Shown here in pieces: positions 33,951 to 42,457 of a stretch of DNA of 64,000 nt. The stretch's first letter is position 1. Each line of letters begins with the position of its first letter. The position numbers and the translations under genes were made by a program. A model generated the notes under the pieces. The model saw only the letters and a program-made list of their open reading frames with translations, had not been told where the DNA came from and ran no database searches. The stretch covers positions 1,908,501 to 1,972,500 of the forward strand of contig CP085928.1 of the NCBI GenBank assembly GCA_020735665.1, given 5' to 3'. The DNA is from Lachnospiraceae bacterium GAM79. GTDB taxonomy: Bacteria > Bacillota > Clostridia > Lachnospirales > Lachnospiraceae.

Positions 33951-35603
33951 TTACTTCTTCTGTACATACTTGAGACAGTCAAGAGTTACAGCCGCAAGGA
34001 TGATGATACCTTCGAAAATGAACTGAAGGTTTGTATCAATACCAAGGATTGTCAGTGAGTATGTTAGTGATGTGAAGATAAGTACACCAGTTACAACACC
34101 GGAGATCTTACCGATACCACCTGTAAATGATACACCACCAACTACACAGGCTGCAATGGCATCCATATCCCAGCCCTGTCCATAAGCGGCACTACCGGAA
34201 CCTACCATTCTGTTACATTCAAGCCATGAACCAAATCCGTAAAGGATACCTGCAAGGATGAATGCGCCAAGTGTTACTTTGAATACTGAGATACCTGAAA
34301 CTGCTGCTGCTTCCGGGTTTCCGCCTACAGCGTACAGATTCTTACCAAATGTTGTCTTATTCCAGATGAACCATACAACAATGATTGCTACGATTGCCCA
34401 AAGAATAATCGATGGGAAGCTGCCAAATGTAGGGATGAACATGTTAGGGATTGAAGAATCGATCGCACCGAATGATACACCCTTTGTTGCGTATGTTACT
34501 AAACCAAAGATAATCAGCATGTTCGCCATGGTTGAGATGAATGGATGCATCTTGTACTTTGCCATGAAGAAACCTGCGATACTTGCAAATACTGTTGTAA
34601 GAATTATACAGGCTACCAGTGCAAGAATTGCTCTAGGAGCGGCCGAAATATTTGAGAAATCAAAGATATGTCCGAATACGCCACCTGTGTTAGGGCCGTT
34701 ATGCATGATGATAGTTGCTGTAACCATACCCATACCTACCATACGTCCGATGGAAAGGTCAGTACCTGTAAGTAAGATCAGACCGGCAACACCGAGTGCA
34801 AGGAACATTCGAGGAGATGCCTGCTGTAAGATATTCAGGATATTGGTAACGGTTAATAACTGTGTATTCTTAACGATTGGTGTGATAATACAAAGTGCAA
34901 TGAAGATCAGGATGATTACGATATACAGACCGTTCTTATAAAGGAACTGGGATGTATTAAATGTGTATTTGTAATTCTCGATCTTCTGAGCCTGCTTCTG
35001 ACCAAATGTGTATTTGGACATCCGTAAGAGGTCGATCAGATGGAACTTATGTGCAAATGCATCATGCTTTTTGTCTTTGATCTCCTGTAATCTGGATTCA
35101 TGAGACATCTGTGCATCAAATAATCTGTTCTTATATACATATTTCTCATCTTTGATCTCGTCTGCAGCGGACAGCTTGGCAAGTGTCTGTTCGTGTTCTG
35201 TCTTGATCGTTGCACGAACCTTCTCATAAGCTTCGTTTTCTGCTGCTTTTTCTGCCTCGCAGCTTGCAACTACTTTATCATAATATTTGCTGTTATAATT
35301 CTCTGAAAGGTACTTTTCTGCTTCTGCGATCAACTTGGATACCTTATCCTTGTTTGCTGCTTCCACGCTCTTTGCCTTTTCAAGTCCAGTCTTTGCTGCT
35401 GCAACTGCTTTTGCTCTCTCATCCTTTGATAAGTTCTTGTCTTCCTTCGCAATTGCGATCTGGTTCTTATAGCTCTGAACCTTGTCAGATCCGTCTACAC
35501 GGAGTGCATCGATCTGTGACTGTATTTTTCCTACATATTCATCAATCGGCTTCAAAAGCGCTGCTTCTGCATCGGCCGAAAGGATCTTACTTTTATCTGC
35601 CAT
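33951..35603 (-). CDS. MglC-like sugar ABC permease with long N-terminal coiled coil
   Basis: The C-terminal 330 residues are a CUT2 permease: about eight to ten TM helices, GTDLSIGRMVGMG, and a conserved cytoplasmic loop with AVGGNPEAAAVSG. The first 215 residues are unusual: Lys-, Ala- and Glu-rich helices such as KAVAAAKTGLEKAKSVEAAN, likely coiled coil in the cytoplasm. RbsC/MglC proteins are about 340 residues; this one is 550. ATG was chosen because GAGGAG lies 8 nt upstream. It is the last gene of the binding protein-ATPase-permease operon. Confidence 0.9.
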   Translation of the reverse strand: MADKSKILSADAEAALLKPIDEYVGKIQSQIDALRVDGSDKVQSYKNQIAIAKEDKNLSKDERAKAVAAAKTGLEKAKSVEAANKDKVSKLIAEAEKYLSENYNSKYYDKVVASCEAEKAAENEAYEKVRATIKTEHEQTLAKLSAADEIKDEKYVYKNRLFDAQMSHESRLQEIKDKKHDAFAHKFHLIDLLRMSKYTFGQKQAQKIENYKYTFNTSQFLYKNGLYIVIILIFIALCIITPIVKNTQLLTVTNILNILQQASPRMFLALGVAGLILLTGTDLSIGRMVGMGMVTATIIMHNGPNTGGVFGHIFDFSNISAAPRAILALVACIILTTVFASIAGFFMAKYKMHPFISTMANMLIIFGLVTYATKGVSFGAIDSSIPNMFIPTFGSFPSIILWAIVAIIVVWFIWNKTTFGKNLYAVGGNPEAAAVSGISVFKVTLGAFILAGILYGFGSWLECNRMVGSGSAAYGQGWDMDAIAACVVGGVSFTGGIGKISGVVTGVLIFTSLTYSLTILGIDTNLQFIFEGIIILAAVTLDCLKYVQKK

Positions 35604-35621
35604 AACCAAAACTCCTCTCTA

Positions 35622-37130
35622 TTACAAATATTTCGCACTAAGTCTTAATAATTCTTCCTGGTTGGTCTCTTTTGTATTTACGATTCCTGCAAGATGACCG
35701 TTCGACATAACACCGATACGGTTTGTGATACCAAGGATCTCAGGCATCTCTGAGGATACAACGATGATCGTTTTACCTTGCTTTGCCATATTGATGATCA
35801 GTTCATAGATCTCGTACTTGGCACCTACATCGATACCTCTTGTAGGATCATCCATCATAAATACATTAGGAGAACGCTCCAGCCATTTACCGAAGATAAC
35901 CTTCTGCTGGTTACCACCGGAGAGGTTTGCGATCATATCATCCGGTCCCATACATTTTGTATGCATGACCTTGATCTCCTCTGCGGTTGCACGAACCATA
36001 TCGTCATGGCTAAGTGCGATTCCGCTCTTATAGTGATTCATATTTGCAATTGTTGTATTAAATGTGATATCTGCTTTCAGGAAAAGTCCGTTTGCTTTTC
36101 TTTCCTCTGTGATCAGGGCAAAACCATGATCCATGGCATCCTTTGGTGATGAGAAGTTCATCATCTTGCCGTTATAAAGTACATTTCCTGCTGCTCTTGT
36201 ACGCATACCAAATATGGTTTCAAGGAGCTCTGTACGACCTGCACCTACCAGACCATACAGTCCGAAAATCTCACCCTTCTTAACATCAAATGTGATGTTC
36301 TGGAGCTTTGGTGCATACTTTGTTGACAGGTTCTGTACGGAGAGAACTGTCTCACCGGGCTCATTGTCTACAGGTGGAAATCTATTGTCAAGAGAACGAC
36401 CAACCATTGCGGAGATCAGTTCGTTCATGTTTGTGTCCTTACTGTCTTTTGTCATTACCAGACTACCATCTCGAAGAACGGATATCTGGTCACAGATCTC
36501 GAAGATCTCATCCATTTTATGTGATATATAAATCAGGGAAATTCCCTGCTCTTTTAACTGTCTCATCATCTTGAACAGCTTTGCAACCTCAGGTGCTGTC
36601 AGTGAGGATGTAGGCTCATCAAGTACAATTACTTTTGAGTTGTAAGAAATAGCCTTTGCGATCTCACACATCTGACGCTGTGATACTGACATTTTCTTCA
36701 TCGGCTGTGTCAGATTTACGGTAATACCGAGCTTTCTGAACAGATCTGAAGCTTCTTTTTTCATTCTTCCCTCATCGATCACACCGAGGGAATTCTTTGG
36801 GTAACGTCCCAGGAACAGGTTATCCACAACGCTTCTTTCAAGACACTGGTTAAGCTCCTGATGAACCATTGCAACTCCGTTTTCAAGGGCATCCTTTGGA
36901 CCTGAGAAGTTTACTTCTTTACCATCTAATATTATAGTTCCTTCGTCCTTCTGATAGGTTCCGAAGAGACATTTCATCATTGTCGATTTTCCGGCACCGT
37001 TCTCACCCATAAGACCCATGATCGAGCCCGGTTTCACATTCAGGTTGATGTGATCCAGAACCTTGTTTCTACCGAATGACTTGCTCATGCCCTGAATCGA
37101 TAAGATGTATTTATTCTTATCTTCTGCCAT
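35622..37130 (-). CDS. MglA-like sugar ABC transporter ATPase
   Basis: Two ABC cassettes are fused on about 502 residues, as in CUT2 importers. The first has GENGAGKST and MSVSQRQM in place of a canonical signature; the second has GLVGAGRTE in place of a normal Walker A and LSGGNQQK. This asymmetry is normal in MglA/RbsA. The start MAEDKNKYILSIQG was chosen because AAAGGGAAG precedes it and the upstream codons run into the hairpin after the binding protein gene. It powers uptake of galactose-type sugars with the neighbouring permease and binding protein. Confidence 0.92.
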   Translation of the reverse strand: MAEDKNKYILSIQGMSKSFGRNKVLDHINLNVKPGSIMGLMGENGAGKSTMMKCLFGTYQKDEGTIILDGKEVNFSGPKDALENGVAMVHQELNQCLERSVVDNLFLGRYPKNSLGVIDEGRMKKEASDLFRKLGITVNLTQPMKKMSVSQRQMCEIAKAISYNSKVIVLDEPTSSLTAPEVAKLFKMMRQLKEQGISLIYISHKMDEIFEICDQISVLRDGSLVMTKDSKDTNMNELISAMVGRSLDNRFPPVDNEPGETVLSVQNLSTKYAPKLQNITFDVKKGEIFGLYGLVGAGRTELLETIFGMRTRAAGNVLYNGKMMNFSSPKDAMDHGFALITEERKANGLFLKADITFNTTIANMNHYKSGIALSHDDMVRATAEEIKVMHTKCMGPDDMIANLSGGNQQKVIFGKWLERSPNVFMMDDPTRGIDVGAKYEIYELIINMAKQGKTIIVVSSEMPEILGITNRIGVMSNGHLAGIVNTKETNQEELLRLSAKYL

Positions 37131-37159
37131 ATCTCTACTTCCCTTTCTTAGTAAAAGAA

Positions 37160-37186
37160 GGGTATCAAATCTTGTATCTGACACCC
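37160..37186 (-). terminator. Intercistronic hairpin between binding protein and ATPase genes
   Basis: On the minus strand GGGTGTCA pairs TGATACCC with one G-U pair, and TTCTTTT follows. Such partial terminators after binding-protein genes keep binding-protein mRNA in excess over transporter mRNA. Confidence 0.6.
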
Positions 37187-37224
37187 CTCTGAGTTAAATC
37201 ATTATTGCCTGCCGATCCGTTATC

Positions 37225-38490
37225 TTATTTGTTAAGAAGTGTTGTGTATGATGCTGCATTATCTGTCTTAACCATGTTGATCGCAAATGCGTCATATTCG
37301 CCCGGGTTACCAAGACGGTTTGTAATGTTAGACTCTGTCTGACCATCACCACCGATGTAATCTACTTTCAGGTTGAGCAGATCATCGTAGTTCTCAAGAA
37401 GTGGCTGGTATGTTGAGCTTAAGAAGTTATCTGAAGCGTTGTAGATATCAAGCCATACTTTCTTTGTTGGGCTCTTGCTTGAATCAAGCTGTTTTGAAAC
37501 CTTGTCATAAACCTTTGTTGAATCTGTGAAATCCTGATAGTTTTCAGCAGTTACTGCTACGTTTAATGCGTAGTATGATCTTTCTTCTTCGCTGTATCTG
37601 TAATCTTCACCTTCTGTTAAGCAGTTACCAGCTTCATCTGCTGTGCCAATACCTGTATCAACGTCTACACCATCAAGTGCGTTACGAAGAACTCTGAGTG
37701 TTAAGTAAGCCTGAACATCTGCATGCTGTGAAATTGTTCCGCCGTAACCTTCTGCAATAGCTGCTACTGCATCGCTGTTAGCATCGTATCCAAATGTAGG
37801 AACCTTGTTATCCTTTGCCCATGCATTGAACATTGACATTCCCATACCATCGTTATTTGAAACAACTACATCAATCTGATCACCGAATGAAGCTGTCCAT
37901 GTTCCGATAGCGTTTCCTGCTGTTGCTGCATCCCATGTAGCACCTGCTGAGTTCTTCATTTCCTGTGAAGCAAGCTCACGGATTGTATATGTCTTACCAT
38001 CTACATCAAGCTTTGCATCCTGAACAACTTTTGCTGATCCGTCTACGTTTGTACCTGCAGGTGTTGAATCAACTGCACCATTTGCATCAACTCCTGTGCC
38101 AAGTGCTGAACGAACACCACGAGTACGAGCGATTGAGTCATTGTGTCCGATATCACCGATTGCTAAAACGTATCCGATAACGCCATCACCGTTACGGTCG
38201 ATTGTTGCTGCATTTGCTTTGATATAATCAAGTACCATCTGACCCTGAAGTTCAGCACCCTGGTTAGCATCGAAGCCTACATAATAAGTATCTTTGTTGA
38301 AGCTTAATGCTTCCTTATCAAGTTCTCCTGTTGAGCTGTTGGATGGCTGACGGTTGAACCAGCAAAGTGGCTTATCCTTATTTGCAACTCCGCTTGAGCT
38401 GCTTCCGCCTGATCCGCCTGATCCACATCCTACCATTGATAATGCAAGTGTTGCTGCTGCAACGACAGCTATAATTTTTTTCTTTCTCAT
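37225..38490 (-). CDS. Sugar-binding lipoprotein, circularly permuted MglB fold
   Basis: The signal peptide ends at lipobox SMVGC22 and a Gly/Ser linker follows. The mature chain then begins at KDKPLCWFNRQPS, which matches the middle of MglB (VPVVFFNKEPS). It continues in normal order: YYVGFDANQGAELQG, calcium-loop-like DRNGDGVIGY, VSNNDGMGM, FGYDANSDAV. After the usual C-terminus (about residue 320) and a polar linker comes VWLDIYNASDNFLSS, then VDYIGGDGQTE and YDAFAINMVKTDNAAS (344-421). These match the N-terminal part of MglB. It is the first gene of the operon. The permutation is read directly from motif order. Confidence 0.88.
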   Translation of the reverse strand: MRKKKIIAVVAAATLALSMVGCGSGGSGGSSSSGVANKDKPLCWFNRQPSNSSTGELDKEALSFNKDTYYVGFDANQGAELQGQMVLDYIKANAATIDRNGDGVIGYVLAIGDIGHNDSIARTRGVRSALGTGVDANGAVDSTPAGTNVDGSAKVVQDAKLDVDGKTYTIRELASQEMKNSAGATWDAATAGNAIGTWTASFGDQIDVVVSNNDGMGMSMFNAWAKDNKVPTFGYDANSDAVAAIAEGYGGTISQHADVQAYLTLRVLRNALDGVDVDTGIGTADEAGNCLTEGEDYRYSEEERSYYALNVAVTAENYQDFTDSTKVYDKVSKQLDSSKSPTKKVWLDIYNASDNFLSSTYQPLLENYDDLLNLKVDYIGGDGQTESNITNRLGNPGEYDAFAINMVKTDNAASYTTLLNK

Positions 38491-38551
38491 ATTTCATTCC
38501 TCCTGTTTGTACATTTTGTTTATTTTTCGCTCTGTCTCATTGACTAAATTC

Positions 38552-38623
38552 ATTATAATGTGACAAGCAGGAAGAAAGAATAGAATATTTTTGGATTTAT
38601 TAGCAATTTTTTTGGATTTATTA
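38552..38623 (-). promoter_or_regulatory. Binding-protein gene promoter with two 15-bp direct repeats
   Basis: On the minus strand the -10 is TATAAT (38552-38557); the -35 position (38575-38580) reads TTCTTT, which is poor. Just upstream are two identical 15-mers, TTTTTGGATTTATTA on the plus strand (38588-38602 and 38609-38623), 21 bp apart. Direct repeats spaced two helical turns next to a weak -35 fit an AraC-type activator such as YesN. The rest of the 366-nt gap is AT-rich with no further element. Confidence 0.6.
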
Positions 38624-38856
38624 ATATTTTTATGTTTATTTTGACGATACATTAAATATTTTTATTGCGGTCATACACATAATCCAATTTTTTACAACTT
38701 ATATATAATAAATGGTAGTAACCGAATGCTTAACCGCTATTTTTCATTCAAATAATACGCAAATCCACCAAAAATGTTTTTCTCTATTAACATCACCAGT
38801 AAAATGAAGTAAAATACAAATAACCGATAACCTTTGAAACAAGGAGAATAACTTGT

Positions 38857-39762
38857 ATGGAAAATGGAAATTTTGATGATTTTAAAATAAACGAAATTGA
38901 TATCAACTTTGTGGAACGAATGTTGAAATCACTACCTTCTAACATCTATTTTAAAGATATGGAAGGTAAATATGTTTTCTGTACACACTATTGGAATCAC
39001 ATCAACACTCCGAAAAATGATCCCACCTGGACCATCCGCGGCAAATATGATATCGATATCCGAAAAGACAAAGAAAATGCTATTAAAGCAATGGAAGAAG
39101 ACAAACGCATCTTTGCCACCAAGAAAGGCACTTCTTATGAGATAAAATTCGATGAAAATGGGCAAACGGAATATATGCAGCTAATCAAGAATCCGGTATT
39201 TGATGATAACGGAAACATGATTGGTATTGTTGGCCTGATCAACGATATTACAAGGACAAAGCTTCTGGAAGATAAGCTTGAACGTATGGCAACCCTAGAT
39301 TCTCTGACCGGTGTAAGGAATCGTTCCTATATGGATATCTGGATTGAAAAAAACAAAAATCTGGACATTTATCCACTGACTGTCATTGTCTGTGACTGTA
39401 ATGGTCTCAAAAGGATCAACGATCATTATGGTCATCTGGTTGGTGATCGTTACATTATCAAAACAGCAGAGGCCTTAATGACATGCAAACCGGAAAATGC
39501 AAGCGTCATCCGTGCCGGCGGCGATGAATTTATGGTATTTATGCCAAATACAAGTGAAGCAGAAGCTGCACAATATATGGAAAAGGTACAGGACTATATA
39601 TCAAACATTCATATTTTCGATGAAACCTTAAGCATTGCCATGGGGTCCTCTACAACTACAGATATAAGCAAGCGTCTAGAGGATCTCATCAGTCTTGCAG
39701 ATAAGGCCATGTATATACAAAAAGAAATTGACCATAAACGCCTTGGTATACCAAGCCGATAA
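38857..39762 (+). CDS. PAS-GGDEF diguanylate cyclase
   Basis: A PAS-type domain lies at about 15-135 (LPSNIYFKDMEGKYVFC..., ending LINDITRTK) and a GGDEF domain at about 140-300. The active-site motif is an intact GGDEF (221-225). The allosteric RxxD I-site is absent: residues 212-215 are PENA. There is no TM helix, so it is a cytoplasmic enzyme making cyclic di-GMP under control of a PAS ligand. AAGGAG precedes ATG. It is divergent from the sugar ABC operon. Confidence 0.93.
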   Translation: MENGNFDDFKINEIDINFVERMLKSLPSNIYFKDMEGKYVFCTHYWNHINTPKNDPTWTIRGKYDIDIRKDKENAIKAMEEDKRIFATKKGTSYEIKFDENGQTEYMQLIKNPVFDDNGNMIGIVGLINDITRTKLLEDKLERMATLDSLTGVRNRSYMDIWIEKNKNLDIYPLTVIVCDCNGLKRINDHYGHLVGDRYIIKTAEALMTCKPENASVIRAGGDEFMVFMPNTSEAEAAQYMEKVQDYISNIHIFDETLSIAMGSSTTTDISKRLEDLISLADKAMYIQKEIDHKRLGIPSR

Positions 39763-39766
39763 TCAT

Positions 39767-39871
39767 TTAAAACAAAGGGTATCGCAAGCGATACCCTTTC
39801 AAACTGTAGGCAAATGATTTTGCCGCTATATTTATTTGATTTTTATTTTTATGGTTGCCTTTTTTCCGCAT
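39767..39871 (-). CDS. Possible 34-codon basic micro-ORF / small RNA locus
   Basis: A good promoter, TTGAAT (39949-39954), 17 nt and TATGAT (39926-39931), would start a transcript near 39919. That transcript would reach the strong hairpin at 39774-39799 after about 145 nt. Inside, GAGGAAGG is followed 11 nt later by ATG and 34 codons (MRKKGNHKNKNQINIAAK...), ending within the hairpin. It may be a small RNA, a basic micropeptide, or both. The coding part overlapping the hairpin (GYRLRYP) is probably a by-product of the palindrome. Confidence 0.35.
   Translation of the reverse strand: MRKKGNHKNKNQINIAAKSFAYSLKGYRLRYPLF
39774..39799. terminator. Bidirectional terminator
   Basis: AAAGGGTATCGC pairs GCGATACCCTTT around a two-base loop. 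It ends the diguanylate cyclase gene and the putative small transcript from the other strand. Confidence 0.9.
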
Positions 39872-40150
39872 TGAACCACCGCCCTTCCTCTTATTTTTAT
39901 TCCGAACACATACTTATGTATAAATATCATACCATATATTCATTTTCCATTCAACTTTTCGCAAAATTTATTTCCAAATGACGCAATTGTCTGATTATTA
40001 TGATGACAAAGTCACCTATTATTTATATTAACTGAAACACCAAAGATTTACGCTTGCACTTTCTCATATTCAAAACCTCCTCGTTTTTATCTCATTTACA
40101 GGCATTTTTACGATCGGTTCATCATATCAGCATTGTGTCTGCCCTTTTCG

Positions 40151-40213
40151 TGCACGAATTGTCACTATATGTGCATGAAATGTCCGTCGATTTGATCAGA
40201 ACTATGCTATAAT
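40151..40213 (+). promoter_or_regulatory. LytTR-type direct repeats and promoter before the two-component operon
   Basis: TGCACGAATTGTC (40151-40163) and TGCATGAAATGTC (40172-40184) are imperfect direct repeats spaced 21 bp. LytTR regulators such as AgrA bind paired direct repeats at about this spacing. They end next to a poor -35 position, and TATAAT (40208-40213) follows. Autoregulation by the LytTR protein encoded 90 nt downstream is likely. The remainder of 39960-40302 is AT-rich without clear signals. Confidence 0.6.
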
Positions 40214-40302
40214 GAACTCAGGTCAATGAGTACGCCTGTACAAATGACGATCAACGACCGGCTTATCATATATTGGTTAAGCCATGATAAGGAGTAGATT
40301 TT

Positions 40303-41037
40303 TTGATACATATAGCGATTTGTGACGACAGCAAACAGGAACGGCAGATACTGGCAGCGCTTTTCAAACGATATCAGGAGCTTCATGCCACACCGCTTCA
40401 GATTCATATATTTCAAAATGGCTTCTCATTACTGGATGCCATCGATCAAGGAAAACGATTTGATATTACGATCCTGGACATTTTAATGCCAGGAGAAAAC
40501 GGAATTGAGATTGCGAGAAATATCAGAGCTTCCGGAACAGATACCGAGATCATATTCCTGACAAGTTCTCCGGAATATGCGGTAGACAGCTACGAAGTAA
40601 AAGCCCAGAACTATCTGTTAAAACCGGTAACCGAAGAAAAATTTTTTGCCTCCATAGATTCCATTCTTGCCGAACTGGATGAGAAAGATACCGCAAGCTT
40701 CATCATTTATACAACAGAGAAGCAGTACAGCCGGATCCGGGTATCCTCTCTGGTCTATGGTGAGGTCACACACAGAACCATCACCTTACATCTGGCAGAT
40801 CAGACCATGATCTCTGCCGTAATGACCTTTACGGAATTTCAGGATATTCTGAAAACCTATCCGGACTTTATATATCCACACCGTTCTTATGCGGTAAATA
40901 TGAATTACATTCAATATGTTACGAAAAGCGATATCATCCTGACAGACGGTCAGAAGATTCCGCTTTCCAGAAATAACTACACGAAGATTTCGGAACAGTT
41001 TTTAAATTTTGCCTATACAAACTCTTTTGGGAAATAA
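40303..41037 (+). CDS. LytTR-family response regulator (AgrA/ComE type)
   Basis: The receiver domain (about 1-120) has CDDS and phospho-acceptor Asp59 (ITILDILMPG). The LytTR DNA-binding domain covers about 140-240 and includes FIYPHRSYAVNMNYIQYV. TTG is the start, with AAGGAG 8 nt before. The GHKL kinase gene follows after 15 nt. Agr-type systems normally sense a cyclic peptide, but no agrB or agrD is next to this pair, so the signal is unknown. Confidence 0.92.
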   Translation: MIHIAICDDSKQERQILAALFKRYQELHATPLQIHIFQNGFSLLDAIDQGKRFDITILDILMPGENGIEIARNIRASGTDTEIIFLTSSPEYAVDSYEVKAQNYLLKPVTEEKFFASIDSILAELDEKDTASFIIYTTEKQYSRIRVSSLVYGEVTHRTITLHLADQTMISAVMTFTEFQDILKTYPDFIYPHRSYAVNMNYIQYVTKSDIILTDGQKIPLSRNNYTKISEQFLNFAYTNSFGK

Positions 41038-41052
41038 TAAGGAGACAATGAT

Positions 41053-42327
41053 ATGAGTTTTCTCTGCGACAGTATTTATTTTATTACCGTATTCCTCTTT
41101 GGTACAGTAGCAAGCGTATGTTTTACCGGTGTTCCTTTTAATCGGAAAAACATACTCACTCTGTCTGTTTTCTGTGCCCTCGACGGAATACTTCAGATCA
41201 TTTCTTTCGCCGTCTTCGGACAGGAGATTTCCCGAGGGCTGTATCCGGTCGTTGTACATCTTCCGTTGGTGCTTTTTCTCTGGCTGATATACAAATGCTC
41301 ATGGATCACTTCGATCGTCAGTGTCTTAACTGCCTATATGTGCTGTCAGATCCCTCTCTGGTGCGGACTGGCGGTTCGCTTATTTTCTGACAATAAGATC
41401 ATCTATACGATCGTTTATGTAGGATGTGCCTTTGTAACCTTTTATTTCCTATACCACTATGAATCAAATCTGGCGCAGCATTTTATGCCAAAAGCAAATA
41501 AATCCGTCTATATTCTTGGCATCCTTCCTCTCTGCTACTATCTTTTCGATTATGCCTCTACGATTTATACCAATATGCTTTATACCAGCAACGAATTTGT
41601 AGTTCAGTTTATGCCGTCCATTTGCTGCATTTTTTATTTTGTTTTTATCTTTTATTATTATCATAAACTGGAAGAACAGGAACAGGCAGAACGCCTGGCA
41701 GAATCTCTTCATATGCAGCTTACACATGCTGCCATTGATCTGAATCATATGCGCACCATGCAGACACAGGCAGCCTCCTACCGTCATGATATGCGCCATC
41801 ATTTTACTTATTTGCAGGCACTTGCAGGAACCGGGAATCTGGATAAGATTCAAGAATATATACAAACCGCCCAATCCGACTTAGATGCGATCACTCCAAA
41901 ACACTTCTGTTCAAACGAGCTGATCAATCTGCTTCTGTCCGCCTATGATACCAAAGCGGAATCAGAGGGCATCTCCCTGCTGGTTCAGGCTTCTATCCCT
42001 GCGGAACTCCCTCTGTCCGACACAAAGCTATGTGCGATTCTGTCAAATGCTCTGGAAAATGCGCTCCATGCATCGATCGAAACAGAGGAAAAATTCATAC
42101 AGGTTCAGCTCGCCGAACGGAATCAGACGCTTCTGATCCAGATCAGCAATCCGTTTATCGGAACGGTTGCTTTTCAAAATGGGCTGCCTGTCTCCACACA
42201 GGCAGGACATGGATTCGGAACTAAGAATATTGCTGCGATCGCAGACTCCTATCATGGTCAGTTCCAGTTCTTTGCAAAAGACGAGATCTTCACCGTCAGA
42301 GTATTACTGCCGCTGGTAGAAACCTGA
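41053..42327 (+). CDS. GHKL-domain sensor kinase (AgrC-like)
   Basis: The first 200 residues form about six TM helices. A coiled segment and SYRHDMRHHFTYL with the phospho-accepting His follow, then the GHKL ATPase domain with ALENALHASIE and GHGFGTKNIAA. This is the plan of AgrC/BlpH kinases that detect peptides at the membrane. AAGGAG precedes ATG. It forms an operon with the LytTR regulator. No cognate peptide gene was found close by. Confidence 0.88.
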   Translation: MSFLCDSIYFITVFLFGTVASVCFTGVPFNRKNILTLSVFCALDGILQIISFAVFGQEISRGLYPVVVHLPLVLFLWLIYKCSWITSIVSVLTAYMCCQIPLWCGLAVRLFSDNKIIYTIVYVGCAFVTFYFLYHYESNLAQHFMPKANKSVYILGILPLCYYLFDYASTIYTNMLYTSNEFVVQFMPSICCIFYFVFIFYYYHKLEEQEQAERLAESLHMQLTHAAIDLNHMRTMQTQAASYRHDMRHHFTYLQALAGTGNLDKIQEYIQTAQSDLDAITPKHFCSNELINLLLSAYDTKAESEGISLLVQASIPAELPLSDTKLCAILSNALENALHASIETEEKFIQVQLAERNQTLLIQISNPFIGTVAFQNGLPVSTQAGHGFGTKNIAAIADSYHGQFQFFAKDEIFTVRVLLPLVET

Positions 42328-42457
42328 TACTTCTTACTCTGTCCGTCCGAAAAGCTCATATATGATCACATCATGCTATGATCAGCAGCCAGCCATCATT
42401 CTCAGCTTCATTTTTCCATTTTACAAACAAATATACAATATAGAAATAGCCATGCAA

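Noticed and set aside
41053-42327. Assignment of the kinase to the Agr quorum-sensing system by name
   Set aside because: No agrB or agrD lies nearby, so only the general GHKL/AgrC-like family is supported.
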